Shown here: piece by piece, positions 23,030-34,600 of the stretch | How positions within the stretch are numbered: position 1 is the stretch's first letter | How the letters are laid out: every line of letters starts with the position of its first letter | From: Ashinkailepas kermadecensis | Taxonomy: Eukaryota > Arthropoda > Thecostraca > Neolepadidae | Direction of reading: 5' to 3' | Length of the DNA stretch: 64,000 nt | NCBI GenBank assembly: GCA_034440615.1 | Contig: JAOTOM010003944.1 | Span: 1-64,000 of the forward strand | Program-made: the position numbers and the translations under genes | The notes under the pieces: model-generated | Seen by the model: the letters and a program-made list of their open reading frames with translations, nothing else | Told to the model about the DNA's origin: nothing | The model's database searches: none

Positions 23030-24533
23030 CGACGTCGACACACCGCCTATAACTCCCGCCGACATCGGCACACCGCCTGTAACCCCCGCCGACATCGGCA
23101 CACCGCCTGTAACCCCCGCCGACATCGGCACACCGCCTGTAACCCCGCCGACATCGGCACACCGCCTGTAACCCCCGCCGACATCGGCACACCGCCTGTA
23201 ACCCCCGCCGACATCGGCACACCGCCTGTAACTCCCGCCGACATCGGCACACCGCCTGTAACCCCCGCCGACATCGGCACACCACCTGTAACCCCCGCCG
23301 ACATCGGCACACCGCCTGTAACCCCCGCCGACATCGGCACACCGCCTGTAACCCCCGCCGACATCGGCACACCGCCTGTAACCCCCGCCGACATCGGCAC
23401 ACCACCTGTAACTCCCGCCGACATTGGCACACCGCCTGTAACCCCGCCGACATCGGCACACCACCTGTAACTCCCGCCGACATTGGCACACCGCCTGTAA
23501 CCCCGCCGACATTGGCACACCGCCTGTAACCCCCGCCGACATCGGCACACCGCCTGTAACCCCGCCGACATCGGCACACCGCCTGTAACTCCCGCCGACA
23601 TCGGCACACCGCCTGTAACTCCCGCCGACATCGGCACACCGCCTGTAACCCCCGCCGACATTGGCACACCGCCTGTAACCCCCGCCGACATTGGCACACC
23701 GCCTGTAACCCCCGCCAACATCGGCACACCGCCTGTAACCCCGCCGACATCGGCACACCGCCTGTAACCCCGCCGACATCGGCACACCGCCTGTAACTCC
23801 CGCCGACATCGGCACACCGCCTGTAACTCCCGCCGACATCGGCACACCGCCTGTAACCCCGCCGACATCGGCACACCACCTGTAACCCCCGCCGACATCG
23901 GCACACCGCCTGTAACCCCCGCCGACATCGGCACACCGCCTGTAACCCCCGCCGACATCGGCACACCGCCTGTAACCCCGCCGACATCGGCACACCAACT
24001 GCAACCCCCGCCGACATCGGCACACCGCCTGTAACCCCGCCGACATCGGCACACCGCCTGTAACCCCGCCGACATCGGCACACCGCCTGTAACCCCCGCC
24101 GACATCGGCACACCGCCTGTAACCCCCGCCGACATCGGCACACCGCCTGTAACCCCGCCGACATCGGCACACCGCCTGTAACCCCCGCCGACATCGGCAC
24201 ACCGCCTGTAACCCCGCCGACATCGGCACACCGCCTGTAACCCCGCCGACATCGGCACACCGCCTGTAACCCCGCCGACATCGGCACACCGCCTGTAACC
24301 CCGCCGACATCGGCACACCGCCTGTAACCCCGCCGACATCGGCACACCGCCTGTAACCCCCGCCGACATCGGCACACCGCCTGTAACCCCGCCGACATCG
24401 GCACACCGCCTGTAACCCCCGCCGACATCGGCACACCGCCTGTAACCCCCGCCGACATCGGCACACCGCCTGTAACCCCGCCGACATCGGCACACCGCCT
24501 GTAACCCCGCCGACATCGGCACACCGCCTGGAA
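23030..24533. repeat. 29/30-bp satellite, about 50 copies
   Basis: The unit is GACATCGGCACACCGCCTGT followed by AACCCCGCC or AACCCCCGCC. Two unit lengths that differ by one C are interspersed. Diagnostic variants (ACTCCC, ACCACC, ATTGG) recur in clusters, which suggests block duplications. The minus strand is open in all three frames for 490-545 codons (cysteine/arginine/glycine-rich), because 29- and 30-bp units keep shifting between stop-free frames. These are not supported as genes. Confidence 0.97.
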
Positions 24534-24837
24534 TTTCCCCAGCAGCACGACAGCGTGCGTGCCGGGCACAGCGTCGTGCTACAGCCGGCTACAGCCCCGG
24601 CCGAGTGTGCGCGTGGCCGACGCAGCCTGCCGAGCGGCGCACCGGCTCACAGCCGGGCCGCAGCCGACCTGTGCCACCGACCACGTCCACTGCAGTCCGG
24701 GCTTCCTCACGTCACCTGACGTGGTGGTCGGGACGAGCGCCACACGATCAGCCTCGCAGCCCCGCCGCCCCACCGCCGACACGGCTGCGGTGGGGCGCGC
24801 CACTGGCGATCGCCGGTGTGTGACGACTCGCTCGGCA

Positions 24838-25235
24838 TCCACAGACGGCTCTGGATCGCCCCCAACACCCGCAGACGGCTCTGGATGGCCTCGAACATCC
24901 ACAGACGGCTCTGGATCGCCCCGAACATCCACAGACGTCTCCGGATGGCCTCGAATATCTATAACGTCTCTGGATGACCTCAAATTATATAACGTCTCTG
25001 GATGGTCTCGAACATCTACAGACGTCTCTGGATCGCATCGAACATCCATAGATGTTTCTGAGCATACATAGACGTTCCTGAACATGCATATAAGTCTCTG
25101 AACATCTATAGATGCATCTGAGCATGTATATACGTCCCTGGACATACAAAGACGTTCCTGAACTTGCATAGCCGTCTTTCAACATCCATGGACATCTCTA
25201 ATTGTCATTGAACATCCATAGGCGTTCCTTATTTC
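24838..25235. repeat. 30-bp decaying minisatellite, about 12 copies
   Basis: Starts with ACAGACGGCTCTGGATCGCC and degrades rightwards to forms such as CATAGACGTTCCTGAACATG. It is a clear age or divergence gradient along one array. The preceding 24534-24837 is unique GC-rich DNA. Confidence 0.9.
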
Positions 25236-25439
25236 CATAGAAGTCTAAGAATACACCAAGATACTGTTGAAGTGCTAAACGACTCGAAACGTTCCAAGAC
25301 CCGTGGCCATCAATAGACATTTATAGATGGTCGTGGTGAACCAGACATCCAGAAACGTCCCAGAAACTCTACGATTGCCTCAAAATATACCCATCCATCC
25401 AATAATATGGCTGGATACACCTCTCCAGAACCCACCGTG

Positions 25440-25615
25440 ATGGTTATTGGTTTATAGGACTCGTTGACCGTTCAGTCATGTAGCGTCGCCAATCTCGCAC
25501 GCCGATTGGCCGCGGGAGAACAGTAGCGACAGGCGAGACTCGAACCGACAATCTTTCGATTGTGAGACGGGCAACTTACCCCCGGACGACACGTCCCCTC
25601 AACAGCCCACCCTGA
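25440..25615 (-). mobile_element. tRNA-derived SINE, subfamily 1, diverged
   Basis: On the minus strand it has B box GGTTCGAGTC, body GTGCGAGATTGGCGACGC and an ACCAATAACC tail. The A-box side is degraded (CGTCCGGGGG). Same orientation as the copy at 5489. Confidence 0.82.
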
Positions 25616-26471
25616 TGACGTCGCTCGACATTTGACCATCCGCACCTGATCGCCCTTAGCTGTGACTCGCGACAGACACGGAACCCATCCTCTCCTCTCT
25701 CCTCGGAACCCATCCTCTCCTGATAGATGCTCATGCCTGCGGCACTTTACAGTCACGGCGTTGGCATTCAATCGATGCGGGACAGAGCGGGCAGGGCGAG
25801 TACACCCCGACCGCACGTGACAGGTTTCGGCAGGGCCGCTGCGACAGGTGATTGACGGCGGTAATGAACGGCTTCGGCGACCCGGCGGCCGGAGAATGCT
25901 GGCGGCGGTCGAGGTGGTCCACGTCCCAAACAAAAACGCCCAGCAACCGACACGCACGCACACACACACGCAAAAAGGCGGCGGCGTCAGCAAATGCCAC
26001 GCGGCGAGACAAGCTCTCTCCGCGGGAGCCGCGACAAGAAGCTGCTCCGACGTGCGCGCGCGGTCAGCCCCAGATCAACCCAGGTCAACCCAGCTCGGCG
26101 CAACACGACACCGCGCATCAAAGCCGCGACCGCAGCGTCGGTTGCAGCCAGAAACGTCGGAAACTTGATCGCGAGTCGGCATCAAAAATCCGCCGCGGGT
26201 TTTGAGGTCAGTCGCGCAGGATCCTGGTTGGGTAGCGGTGAACAAAGCGGTGTGCGTGACCCAGGCGCTTAGTGGACACGCATTTTCCCAGGGCGGTCAG
26301 AATTGCCAACGCAGACGGAAAGAAACGACTGTGGGAGCAGCCGTAGGACCGGCTGGTCGAGGCTCTGCAGGGCCGGCAGCGGCTGAACGCTGGGATGGTG
26401 AAGAGGTGTTGTGGGAGGTGAGGGCAGGAGCTGACACGTGTCCACAACGACTGTGAGCGAAGAAGCAGAAC
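25616..26471. other. Unique GC-rich DNA, no recognised gene
   Basis: Includes a small (CACG)n/(CACA)n tract near 25950-25970 and a short direct repeat of GGAACCCATCCTCTCCT near 25679-25719. Frames up to 173 codons overlap on both strands without recognisable domains. Confidence 0.45.
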
Positions 26472-26634
26472 CTTAGGTTCTTTTATGATACATTAACTAC
26501 CCGGTCATATCGCGCTGCCAACCTCTCATATCAATTGGCCACGGGTGGACTCTGCAATCTCGCCGGCTGTAGGATTCGAACCCACAATCTTGCGATCAAG
26601 AATCCAACGCGCTGCGGACCGAGTCGCCGCGGCC
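26472..26634 (-). mobile_element. tRNA-derived SINE, subfamily 2
   Basis: On the minus strand a tRNA-like head with perfect B box GGTTCGAATCC (from GATTCGAACC at 26575) is followed by a body with GAGATTGCAGAGTCCACC and the tail TATCATAAAAGAACC. It pairs with the copy at 14156, sharing the same body and AAAAGAACC tail. Confidence 0.85.
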
Positions 26635-28099
26635 GCCGTGACGACCGTGGACGCCACGGTCGTGTCAGGGATCCGCCCATGTGTCACTCGGCACATATAG
26701 GTCACAGCCGAGATACTGGGCAAGGCCGGGCGCCGCGCGAACACAGGCACGCGTGTCACCCCCGCCCGTACGTGAGCACGGGGGCGGCGACGCTGTGTGC
26801 CGTCATTACATTTACATAGAATAGCATACCAACCTTAGAGTGACAACATTAGCTAGACTGATGATAATCAGACACCTAGTATTTATCCTGATCGCGCTAT
26901 GGCGCGTGCTTTTTGCCTGCTTCCCACAAACAGGACCGAAAGGAAAACGTGTGTGCTTACTCTGCCCAGCAGACGGTGGCTGTAATTGCATCGACCCGAA
27001 TCGCGACCATGGCGGCGTTTGGAAAGAGCAGGTCCACACTGCACGCCATTTCCCGGCCTCGGTGCGTGTGCGCCTCAGTGCTTTGGTAATCTATGCTCGT
27101 TGAGTCACGTGTGCCGATCGTCACGTCCATATTGGGGCACCAGAGTAGTCTGGTGGCTCACCAAATGCGGGCCGTGCAGGGCCCAGCCATCCGAAGTTAT
27201 GTCTATCGGCTGGAAAGCACATCGCCAGGCCGTATCCGGACTGGACGCGGACCACGACTGGACACGACACTGAGGGCACATAGCCAGGCCGACCCGTATC
27301 CGGACTGGGCACAGGTCGAGTCACAACTGGACACTGTTGTGACAACTGGACCCGTATCCGGACCAGGACAGGACACTGAAAGTTTGTGCCCTGCAGGCGG
27401 GGAATTCATTCCACAGTCAGTGTTGGAAGGAAAAGGGTATATCTTCTCAACACCCAACAAAAAAGTTTGCGGTGAGGAACTTTTGCACTTGTTTTGCTGT
27501 CGCCTTGGGTACTTTAGCACTTGTGTTTGCAAGCAGTGTGGCCTACACCAGCAATATCCATGCATTGCGTATATTAATGTTGCATTAAATTAAACCGAAT
27601 TGAACTTGTCATACCAATGTACAATAATGGTAGAAAAAAGTTAAGTTCCTTGTAAGTTCCCTGCTAATCTCATCCTTTTGTGTTATTATGCTCGCAACTT
27701 TACAGTTTGGCGCCAGACGACCAATACCAAATTCATTCCTGCCGACGGTGCAGTGTCGGAGGGCAGTGAATGATGGAGGAGAGCCCATCAAGACGGAGAA
27801 ACACTGACGAGCAGCGAACACGACGGATATAAACGACGGGAGGCAGAGAAAGCGAGAGATAAACGAGAGATAAACGACGGAGATGCGCGACGGAGGGCAC
27901 ATCGAGAAAGAGACAAGAAATGTCACTGCAGTGAGATCTGCCTGCACGTCAGCCAGCCTGGGCACGCGGCTGCCAGCCAGGCTCAGTGAACCGTCACCCA
28001 GTGACGTCACAAGTCTGAATCGTCACCCAGTGACGTCACCGGTCGGAGGAAACGGGCGGTCGCGCGGACTCGGGTCAGAGTGCCGGTCATAGGGTGTCA
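26635..28099. other. Unique DNA with minor degenerate repeats
   Basis: At 27230-27390 the words CCGTATCCGGACTGG and CAACTGGACAC recur in about three diverged copies. At 27996-28040 CACCCAGTGACGTCAC occurs twice, with further TGACGTCA octamers. Frames up to 166 codons show no known domain. Confidence 0.45.
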
Positions 28100-28745
28100 G
28101 AGTCGACCGGTGGGGAAAGTGCCGACGGCGGTGGCGAGTGCCGACAACGGTGGTGAGAGTTCCGACGACAGTGGGGAGATCGCCGACTGCAATGGGGAGT
28201 GCCCACCACGGTGGTGAGAGCGCCGATGACGGTGGGGAGATTGCCGACTGCAGTGAGGGAGTGTCGACGACAGTGGGGAGATCGCCGACTGCAGTGGGGA
28301 GTGCCGACAACGGTAGTGAGAGTTCCGACGACAGTGGGGAGATCGCCGACTGCAATGGGGAGTGCCGACCACGGTGGTGAGAGCGCCGACGACGGTGAGG
28401 AGAGTGCCGACGGCGGTGGGGAGAGTGCCGACGACGGTGGAGAGAGTGCCGACGACGGTGGAGAGAGTGCCGACGACGGTGGGGAGAGAGCCGACTGCAG
28501 TGAGGAAAGTGTCGACGACGGTTGGGAGATTCAGACGACGGTGGAGAGAGTGCCGACGACGGTGGAGAGAGAGCCGACTGCAGTGAGGAGAGAGCCGGCG
28601 ACGGTGGGGAGAGTGCCGGCGACGGTGGGGAGAGTGCCGGGGTGGTGGGGGAGTGCCGGCGGTGGTGGGGAGAGTGCCGGCGACGGTGGGGAGAGTGCCG
28701 GCGGTGGTGGGGAGAGTGCCGGCGGCGGTGGGGAGAGTGCTGACG
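28100..28745. repeat. 21-bp minisatellite, about 30 copies
   Basis: Units of GGGGAGAGTGCCGACGACGG plus one base, with GGCGGTGG, TGCAGTGA and CACGGTGG variants. A larger period is visible at the left end, where blocks with ATCGCCGACTGCAATGGGGA recur every 150-180 bp. Ser/Pro/His frames on the minus strand are array products. Confidence 0.95.
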
Positions 28746-29751
28746 CCAGCGTGCGACCTCTGTCAGTCCCACACGGCCAGACACAGTCAACAGCCGTCCA
28801 CGGCCGCTGACGAGCCAGAACTTCGCCCCCGCCACACTTCCAGCCGGTGTCATGTTGTCGAGTGTTGTGTTTCTCGGCTGCGGCATGCACACAGCGACAC
28901 CGGATACCTCAGCAGCAGGATGACGAACACTGGAGAGACGTCGCCGCTATCGCAAGGAGCTCAGACTTCCGTGCGAGCAGCAGAAATCTGCCGGACGCCA
29001 CGTCGGCACATCAACAGCCAGCAGATTCCGGGTGCCTTCTGTGCTGGCATTTTGCTCTGCTTGGCTCGGCTCGCGGTTGACTCCAAATAGAGCTCCCTTC
29101 GTGTTGATCCCTCTTCAGACCGGGAAGAGCCCGCCAAGTCGACCTTTGCACCATGGTTGGTCGCTGCACGCCAGAAGTAAACATCGGTGAGACACGAATA
29201 GAGCGTGGGCCGGACTCAGACTGCCAACACATCCGCACACAAGTCTGCCTTTGTTCTCGACAGAGCTTCAAATTTCGTGGGAGTCAGTCGACAGACGGCG
29301 GTGGGTAGAGTCCGGCGGCGGTGGGAGTCCGTGCGCCAGTCGTCAAACTTCGTGGGAGTCCGTGTGCGATTGAGAAGAAAAACGTGTCTTCAGAAACGGA
29401 AGAAAAATGTTCGAAGACTGGTCATTTTTCAAGGTAACAAAGCTGGCGGCGAGTGCCGGTTGGGATGACCTCATCAGAGGTACGTCCTCGCCGGGGCAAC
29501 CTCTTGGAGGTAGGTTCCCACTGTAGCAACCTACCCCGATGGCGTCCCCTCTGTGCTGACCTGACCGGAGGTACCGTAACGGTCAGATGACCTGACCGAC
29601 ACGTGCTCAGTCCACCTGGCCGCTGACGAGGCGCTGTCCCCGTTGGCCCGGGGGGTGGTCGGCCTTGTTGTGCCGGATACAGACTGACCGGCCGTCGCCG
29701 ACCTCCGACCAGAATGTGTCGTGTCAGGGTTGCCGGCCGCGCCATGACATC
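28746..29751. other. Unique DNA, nothing recognised
   Basis: Short degenerate repeats occur around AGGTA/ACCT words at 29460-29580. No coding sequence is supported. Confidence 0.45.
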
Positions 29752-30208
29752 AGCTCGGCACCAGCCACCCAGCTCAGCACCAGCGGCTCAGCTCAGCACC
29801 AGCGGCCCAGCTCAGCACGACGGACCCAGCTCAGTACCTCCAACTATAGATCAGCACCACCGAAGACAGCTCAGCACCACCGACATAGCTTAGTATCACC
29901 GACTACAGCTTAGCACCTCCGACTACAGCTCAGCACCTCCGACTACAGATCAGCACCACCGACTACAGCTCAGCACCACCGGAGACAGCTCAGCAACACC
30001 GACTACAGCTCAGCAACACCGACTACAGCTCAGCACCTCCGACTACAGATCAGCACCTCCGACTACAGCTCAGCACCACCGGAGACAGCTCAGCAACACC
30101 GACTACAGTTCAGCAACACCGACTACAGTTCAGCAACACCGACTACAGCTCAGCACCTCCGACTACAGATCAGCACCTCCGAAGACAGCTCAGCACCTCC
30201 GACCAGGG
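29752..30208. repeat. 20-bp minisatellite, about 22 copies
   Basis: Units of CAGCTCAGCACCACCGACTA with GATCAGCACCTCC and GGAGACAG variants. Interrupted at 30209 by unique AT-richer DNA and then resumed in altered form from 30483. Confidence 0.94.
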
Positions 30209-30482
30209 TTGGATGTTTGGATCGGAAGCCTGGATTTGGATTGGAATTTTTTTGGGAGCATTCCAATTCGGAGGGGATAATTTTGTTTGATGTTTCTGAC
30301 ATCAATCATTCCTGTTTGTACTTCCCAGTCAGTTTCTGGCATGTTTATGAGACAGCAGAAAGTTTGCAGTCATGTTCAAACACCTTCATTAAATCTGTTT
30401 GCAACAAAAAAGGACGGCTGATAATGTCTCGCAAGATGATAATGCTATGGAAGATAAACATGTAAAACATGATCCTGTTTCC
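30209..30482. other. AT-richer insertion between two related arrays
   Basis: About 275 bp of unlike composition separates two arrays that share CAGCTCAGCACCAC words, so it looks inserted. An 82-codon plus frame (30217-30465) is not recognised. No terminal inverted repeats or clear target duplication were found by eye. Confidence 0.45.
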
Positions 30483-30925
30483 AGCCCTGCCTCTGACACA
30501 ACTCAGCACCACGGATCCAGCTCAGCACCACAAGCACAGCTCAACAGCACCAACACAGATCAGCACCGATACTGCCCAGCTTCACCACCACAAATCAGCG
30601 CCGATACCGCCCAGCTCCACCAACACAGATCAGCACCGATACTGCCCAGCTTCACCACCACAAATCAGCGCCTTTACTGCCCAGCTTCACCAACACAGAT
30701 CAGCGCCGATACCGCCCAGCTCCACCAACACAGATCAGCACCGATACTGCCCAGCTTCACCACCACAAATCAGCGCCTTTACTGCCCAGCTTCACCAACA
30801 CAGATCAGCGCCGATACTGCCCAACTTCACCAACCCAGATCAGCACCGATACTGCCCAGCTCCACCAACACAGATCAACACCGATACTGCCCAACTTCAC
30901 CAGCACAGCTCTGCACCTTCGGCAG
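30483..30925. repeat. 35-bp minisatellite, about 11 copies
   Basis: Units of CAGATCAGCACCGATACTGC followed by CCAGCTTCACCAACA. It shares its first half with the 20-bp array to the left and probably grew from it by extension of the unit. Confidence 0.93.
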
Positions 30926-31394
30926 ATGTCTGAGCACCAGCCCTCGGCCAGACCTCGGCACAGCTGAGAGCTGACGCACACAGAGCTGACGCTGAGCTGA
31001 CGCTGAGAGCTGACACACAGCGCAGAGCCACGACTACACGCCTCAGCACCACTGCAAGGTACCAGCCCAGCATCACAGAGTTCAGTAACATCGCCCGTCT
31101 GTAAGTGAAATGTTATCGCCAACCAGATAGTACAATATCACTGCCCAGCACGCAATGAAGCATCGCTTCAGACGGATATTCAGGTAAGATAGCCCTGGCA
31201 GCACGTGAAAAGAAACACTTGTTCTGAGAAAGGCAGTAGCGTGCCCACGTCAACGGTAAAAAGCCAGAGGAGTAATGGCACCGATCATAACGCTAACGGT
31301 ACAGTCTCAGAGCTAATTAGTCGTGGTGACTAGCTGGTCGGTAAGATTCGCACACAGCAGTCAACGTTGATGACCACAGCGTCACCATTACAAA
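30926..31394. other. Unique DNA with short GAGCTGACGCT repeats
   Basis: GAGCTGACGCT-type words recur three to four times at 30966-31015. No gene is recognised. Confidence 0.5.
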
Positions 31395-31878
31395 CCCACG
31401 TGGTAGTGGTACCAGTCCAGGTGGTAGTGGTACCAGTTCAGGTGGCAGTGATACCAGTTCAGATGGTAGTGGTACCAGACCAGGCGGTAGTGGTACAAGT
31501 CCAGGTGGACGTGGTACCATTTCAGGTGATAGTGGTACCAGTTCAGGTGGTAGTGGTACCAGTCCAGGTAGTAGTGGTACCAGCCTATAGGGTAGTGGTA
31601 CCAGTCCAGGTGGATGTGGTACCAGTCCAGGTGGTTGGTTGGTTGGTTATTGGTTTTTACGACACGTCGACCGTTGAGTCATGTACCGTCGCCAATCTCT
31701 CACGCCGATTGGTCGCGGGCGAAGAGTAGCGACAGGTGAGACTCGAACCCACAACCTTTCGATTGTGAGACGAGCATCTTACCCCTAGACCACTCATCCC
31801 TCAGTCCAGGTAGTAGTGGTGCCAGTTCATGTGGTAGCAGTGCTAGCCCAGAGGGTAGTGGTGCCAGCCCAGTTAATT
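31395..31878. repeat. 21-bp minisatellite split by a SINE
   Basis: GTAGTGGTACCAGTCCAGGTG units run from 31395 to about 31632 and resume at about 31803. The 168-bp gap is a SINE, so the array existed before that SINE landed. Units right of the SINE have drifted further (GTAGTGGTGCCAG). Confidence 0.95.
31633..31800 (-). mobile_element. tRNA-derived SINE inserted in a minisatellite
   Basis: A well-preserved subfamily 1 copy. On the minus strand A box TGGTCTAGGGG, B box GGTTCGAGTC and tail GTCGTAAAAACCAATAACC end in an (AACC)n run. CAGTCCAGGT flanks both sides, but since it is also part of the host array unit it cannot be called a target duplication with certainty. Confidence 0.92.
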
Positions 31879-32194
31879 AGTTAGTGATTTGGGTTTTAGG
31901 GTGTTTCGACCACGTACCAACCCAGATGTTACGAAAACGTGGGTAGCATAAGAGGCCAGTCGGGGTTTCATCTTCTTTCATCGGTTATTCCGCCCATTTG
32001 GCGAAGGGAGCATCCACTGCTGGTGGTCTTACAGCGTCCCGAATAGACTCAAAGGTACCTGTCTGCAAATGAAACGTGACTGGCTTAATTCCTGGCTGAA
32101 GTGATTTGCACACGGGTTGAGCTGGGACAAAAACATTGAGTAGGAAGTGCAACGTTGACGGCTTCCGCCACCGCATTCTCACGCCTACAAGTGG
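31879..32194. other. Unique spacer
   Basis: No coding or repeat signal is supported. Confidence 0.5.
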
Positions 32195-32360
32195 TTCAAG
32201 GAGGTGCACGGCACCCTGGGACGGGCTGTACTGTACTCCCGGTCACGCAGGCATCCATCAGGTCAACCTAGTCAGCTGGAAGGTGACCAGCGGGGTCCTG
32301 GGATGGGCTGCGCTCGATATAGACCCGGTCACGTAGGAATCCATCAGGTCAGCATAGGTG
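32195..32360. repeat. Two-copy tandem duplication, about 80 bp
   Basis: Blocks containing CCTGGGAYGGGCTG, CCCGGTCACG and ATCCATCAGGTCA occur twice in a row with moderate divergence. Confidence 0.75.
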
Positions 32361-34600
32361 GAAAGTGACCCGCCGCGGTGGCGGGGGCGTGACCAGCGGT
32401 GGAAGACCCCCCCCCCCGCGTCCTCTGGCGGATGGCTGCTGGTCGGCGGCTCGGAAAGATCGGCGACCGCTGGGTAGCAGGCCACTCTCGTGCCATATTG
32501 GCTTGGAGGTTGTGCCAGCGTTTCCGAACAGAGCTGCCAGGTGGAAGTTTTACCCGGCCCGAGTGCCACAGGACAGGATTGGTGATACGGCCCAAGGCCG
32601 CCGCCGTCTGCGCATGTCGCACGTGCGAGCCAATAGCTGTCGGCAGCATGATGCAACGACACCTCGTCGTCGGGCCGCACCACCGGCGGACCGCGGGACC
32701 ACTGGACCGGACCACCGGGCTACGCGCCGGAGCAGGGACGGCCGGACCAGACGCTCGCTGAACTATCGAGCTGGACCGCTGGACCACCTCACCAGCAGGC
32801 CGGCCCACACGAATACTGAGCCACTGGACCACATCACCCGAACCGCGCGCCACTTCAGCGGATCCCCAGACCAGACTCCAAGACCGAATCACTCTTAACC
32901 GGACCACCTGCTCGGACCCCACCAGCTAAGGACCGGACCAACGGACCGGACCAGACCACCGGGCCGGCCCATGCAGAAAAACCGGCCGCGGACCCGGCAC
33001 GGAACGTCCACCGGGAACCAGTCTGACGCGGCGGCGGCCGTCTGCAAAAAGCCGGCCCTGATCCTGTTGGCTCACGACACCGCCGGGCCGTTTCCACGGC
33101 GACGCCGTCAGCCGCACGACTCACAATGGATGCCGCCGGGCGGCACAGCCACTCACGACCGCGATACGTGCACCGGTGCCGCGGACGTCGCCCGGAGCGG
33201 CCAACTGGAATTTGTCACGTCACGGACGCGGTTATCAAAGCTTTCGGGCCGTTATCCAACAGGGTTTTTCGACATTCTAATCGATTCCGTTAAATTGAGA
33301 TGTCAGATTGAGCGTGCAAATCGTCGGGCTGAGGATCATCAGGAACGCGGATAATTGCCTGCGTGCGGAAATGCGGAAGAGATTGGTCGATGTTGTGGTC
33401 AGTGGCATACTTACTCAGCGCGGATTCGGAATTTGTTTACATCCAGGCGTGCCCAGGCGGCAGTTTGAAATTGTGCGGCTGGCGGCAGTTGCCAACGGGC
33501 GCTTCGGGACAACTGCGACGCGGGCGCATTCAGACCGAACGCCACCAGCCGCACCGCACCGGCAGTGGCGGCTTGTTTTGACCACGGCACGACGCACTCC
33601 CCCTCCTCGCCCCTCGCCGTCACAGCGACACAACGTGCGTGCAGCACGCGCACAATGCGCGCGCTGCAGCATTGTTGTCTGTCGCGCGCCGCAAACGCGT
33701 CGCAGATGCGGCCACGCGGCGGTCGGCGACAGCGGCGTCGCGCCACGCGCCATCGCCACCTGTGACCCGGCGGCCGGCCGCGAGTCGGGCGCCGCTGTCG
33801 GCGGCAGCGCCGGGTCAGGGGTCAGGGCCGCGCGCCGGCGGCGGCCGAGTCGGATCTCTATATCGGATCTGACGGCCGGTGGGCCGCGAGTCGTCAGCCG
33901 CCGCCGGACTCGCGGGACCCGCTCGGCGCCGCGTGCAAAACACGCAATCATCCCCTGTTATGGCCGCGTAATGATGCGCGTCCCAGAGGGACGGCCAGTA
34001 TTAGCGCGAGCGCATAGCGCACTCGGAGCACAACCGGGCAGAGCCTAATCGACGGCAAATTGGCCGCCACCCCGAAACCCTGTGTTATTAGTCGGAGCGC
34101 GGAGCGGCGCGGCGCAGACCGAGTGATCAGCTGTAAGATCGGCGGCACCGGGCGCGGCTGGTGGCCCGCGTCGGGCCGGGCGCAGAAGGCCTGCCGCCGT
34201 ACGACCGGTCAGGCCTTAGCGACTGCGGGGCCGTCAGTGGCGCACAGCACTGGAGACTGCAACGCGGAGCGCGCCGGCACCACGCCGGTCGGCCGGCCAG
34301 GGACCAGGCTCGACGTATCGACCGGCCGGCCGGCCGGCCGCCGCCGGCGGAGGGACGGCACAGTGGCGCGCGCGGGGACGGGGGGAGGATGAGGGTCGCG
34401 AGTCGAGCTCGTCGACAGGCCGGGGCTGGAGGGGGACGCTTCACACGTCATCAGACGGCAGACGCCGGCCGGGAGCGACGCGATAAACGTTTCACGGAAT
34501 CGGCGCCGATTCAGCCCCGATTTCGCGTTCGCTGGCGGACTTTGAACGGCGAAAAACAAACACTACCGCACTGTCAGAGCATTACATAACAATGTGTTGT
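32361..34600. other. 2.2 kb of CpG-dense unique DNA
   Basis: GC-rich and CG-dense throughout, with degenerate GGACCACCGG words at 32690-32960. Overlapping frames up to 246 codons (33308-34048 plus) and 192 codons (32344-32922 minus) occur on both strands, as expected where stops are rare. No domain or splice-bounded exon was recognised. A promoter or first exon of an unidentified gene may be hidden here. Confidence 0.4.

Noticed and set aside
23030..24533. Regular direct repeats that could be mistaken for a CRISPR array
   Set aside because: There are no unique spacers and no cas genes, units are head to tail, and the DNA is clearly eukaryotic.
22856..24569. Three overlapping minus-strand open frames of 545, 538 and 491 codons, Cys/Arg/Gly-rich
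   Set aside because: They are translations of the 29/30-bp satellite in each frame. All three frames are open because the unit lacks stops, and there is no sign of selection on one frame.
26840..27103. 87-codon plus frame with a hydrophobic N-terminus followed by several cysteines, resembling a secreted peptide
   Set aside because: Hydrophobic stretch plus four cysteines is weak evidence. No splice context, conservation or neighbouring gene supports it.
31985..32209. Minus-strand frame that looked like a possible gene fragment
   Set aside because: Only 74 codons, no recognised motif, and no splice sites at its edges.
33308..34048. 246-codon plus-strand frame
   Set aside because: Same reason: low stop density in CpG-dense DNA, with an equally open minus frame and no recognisable domain.
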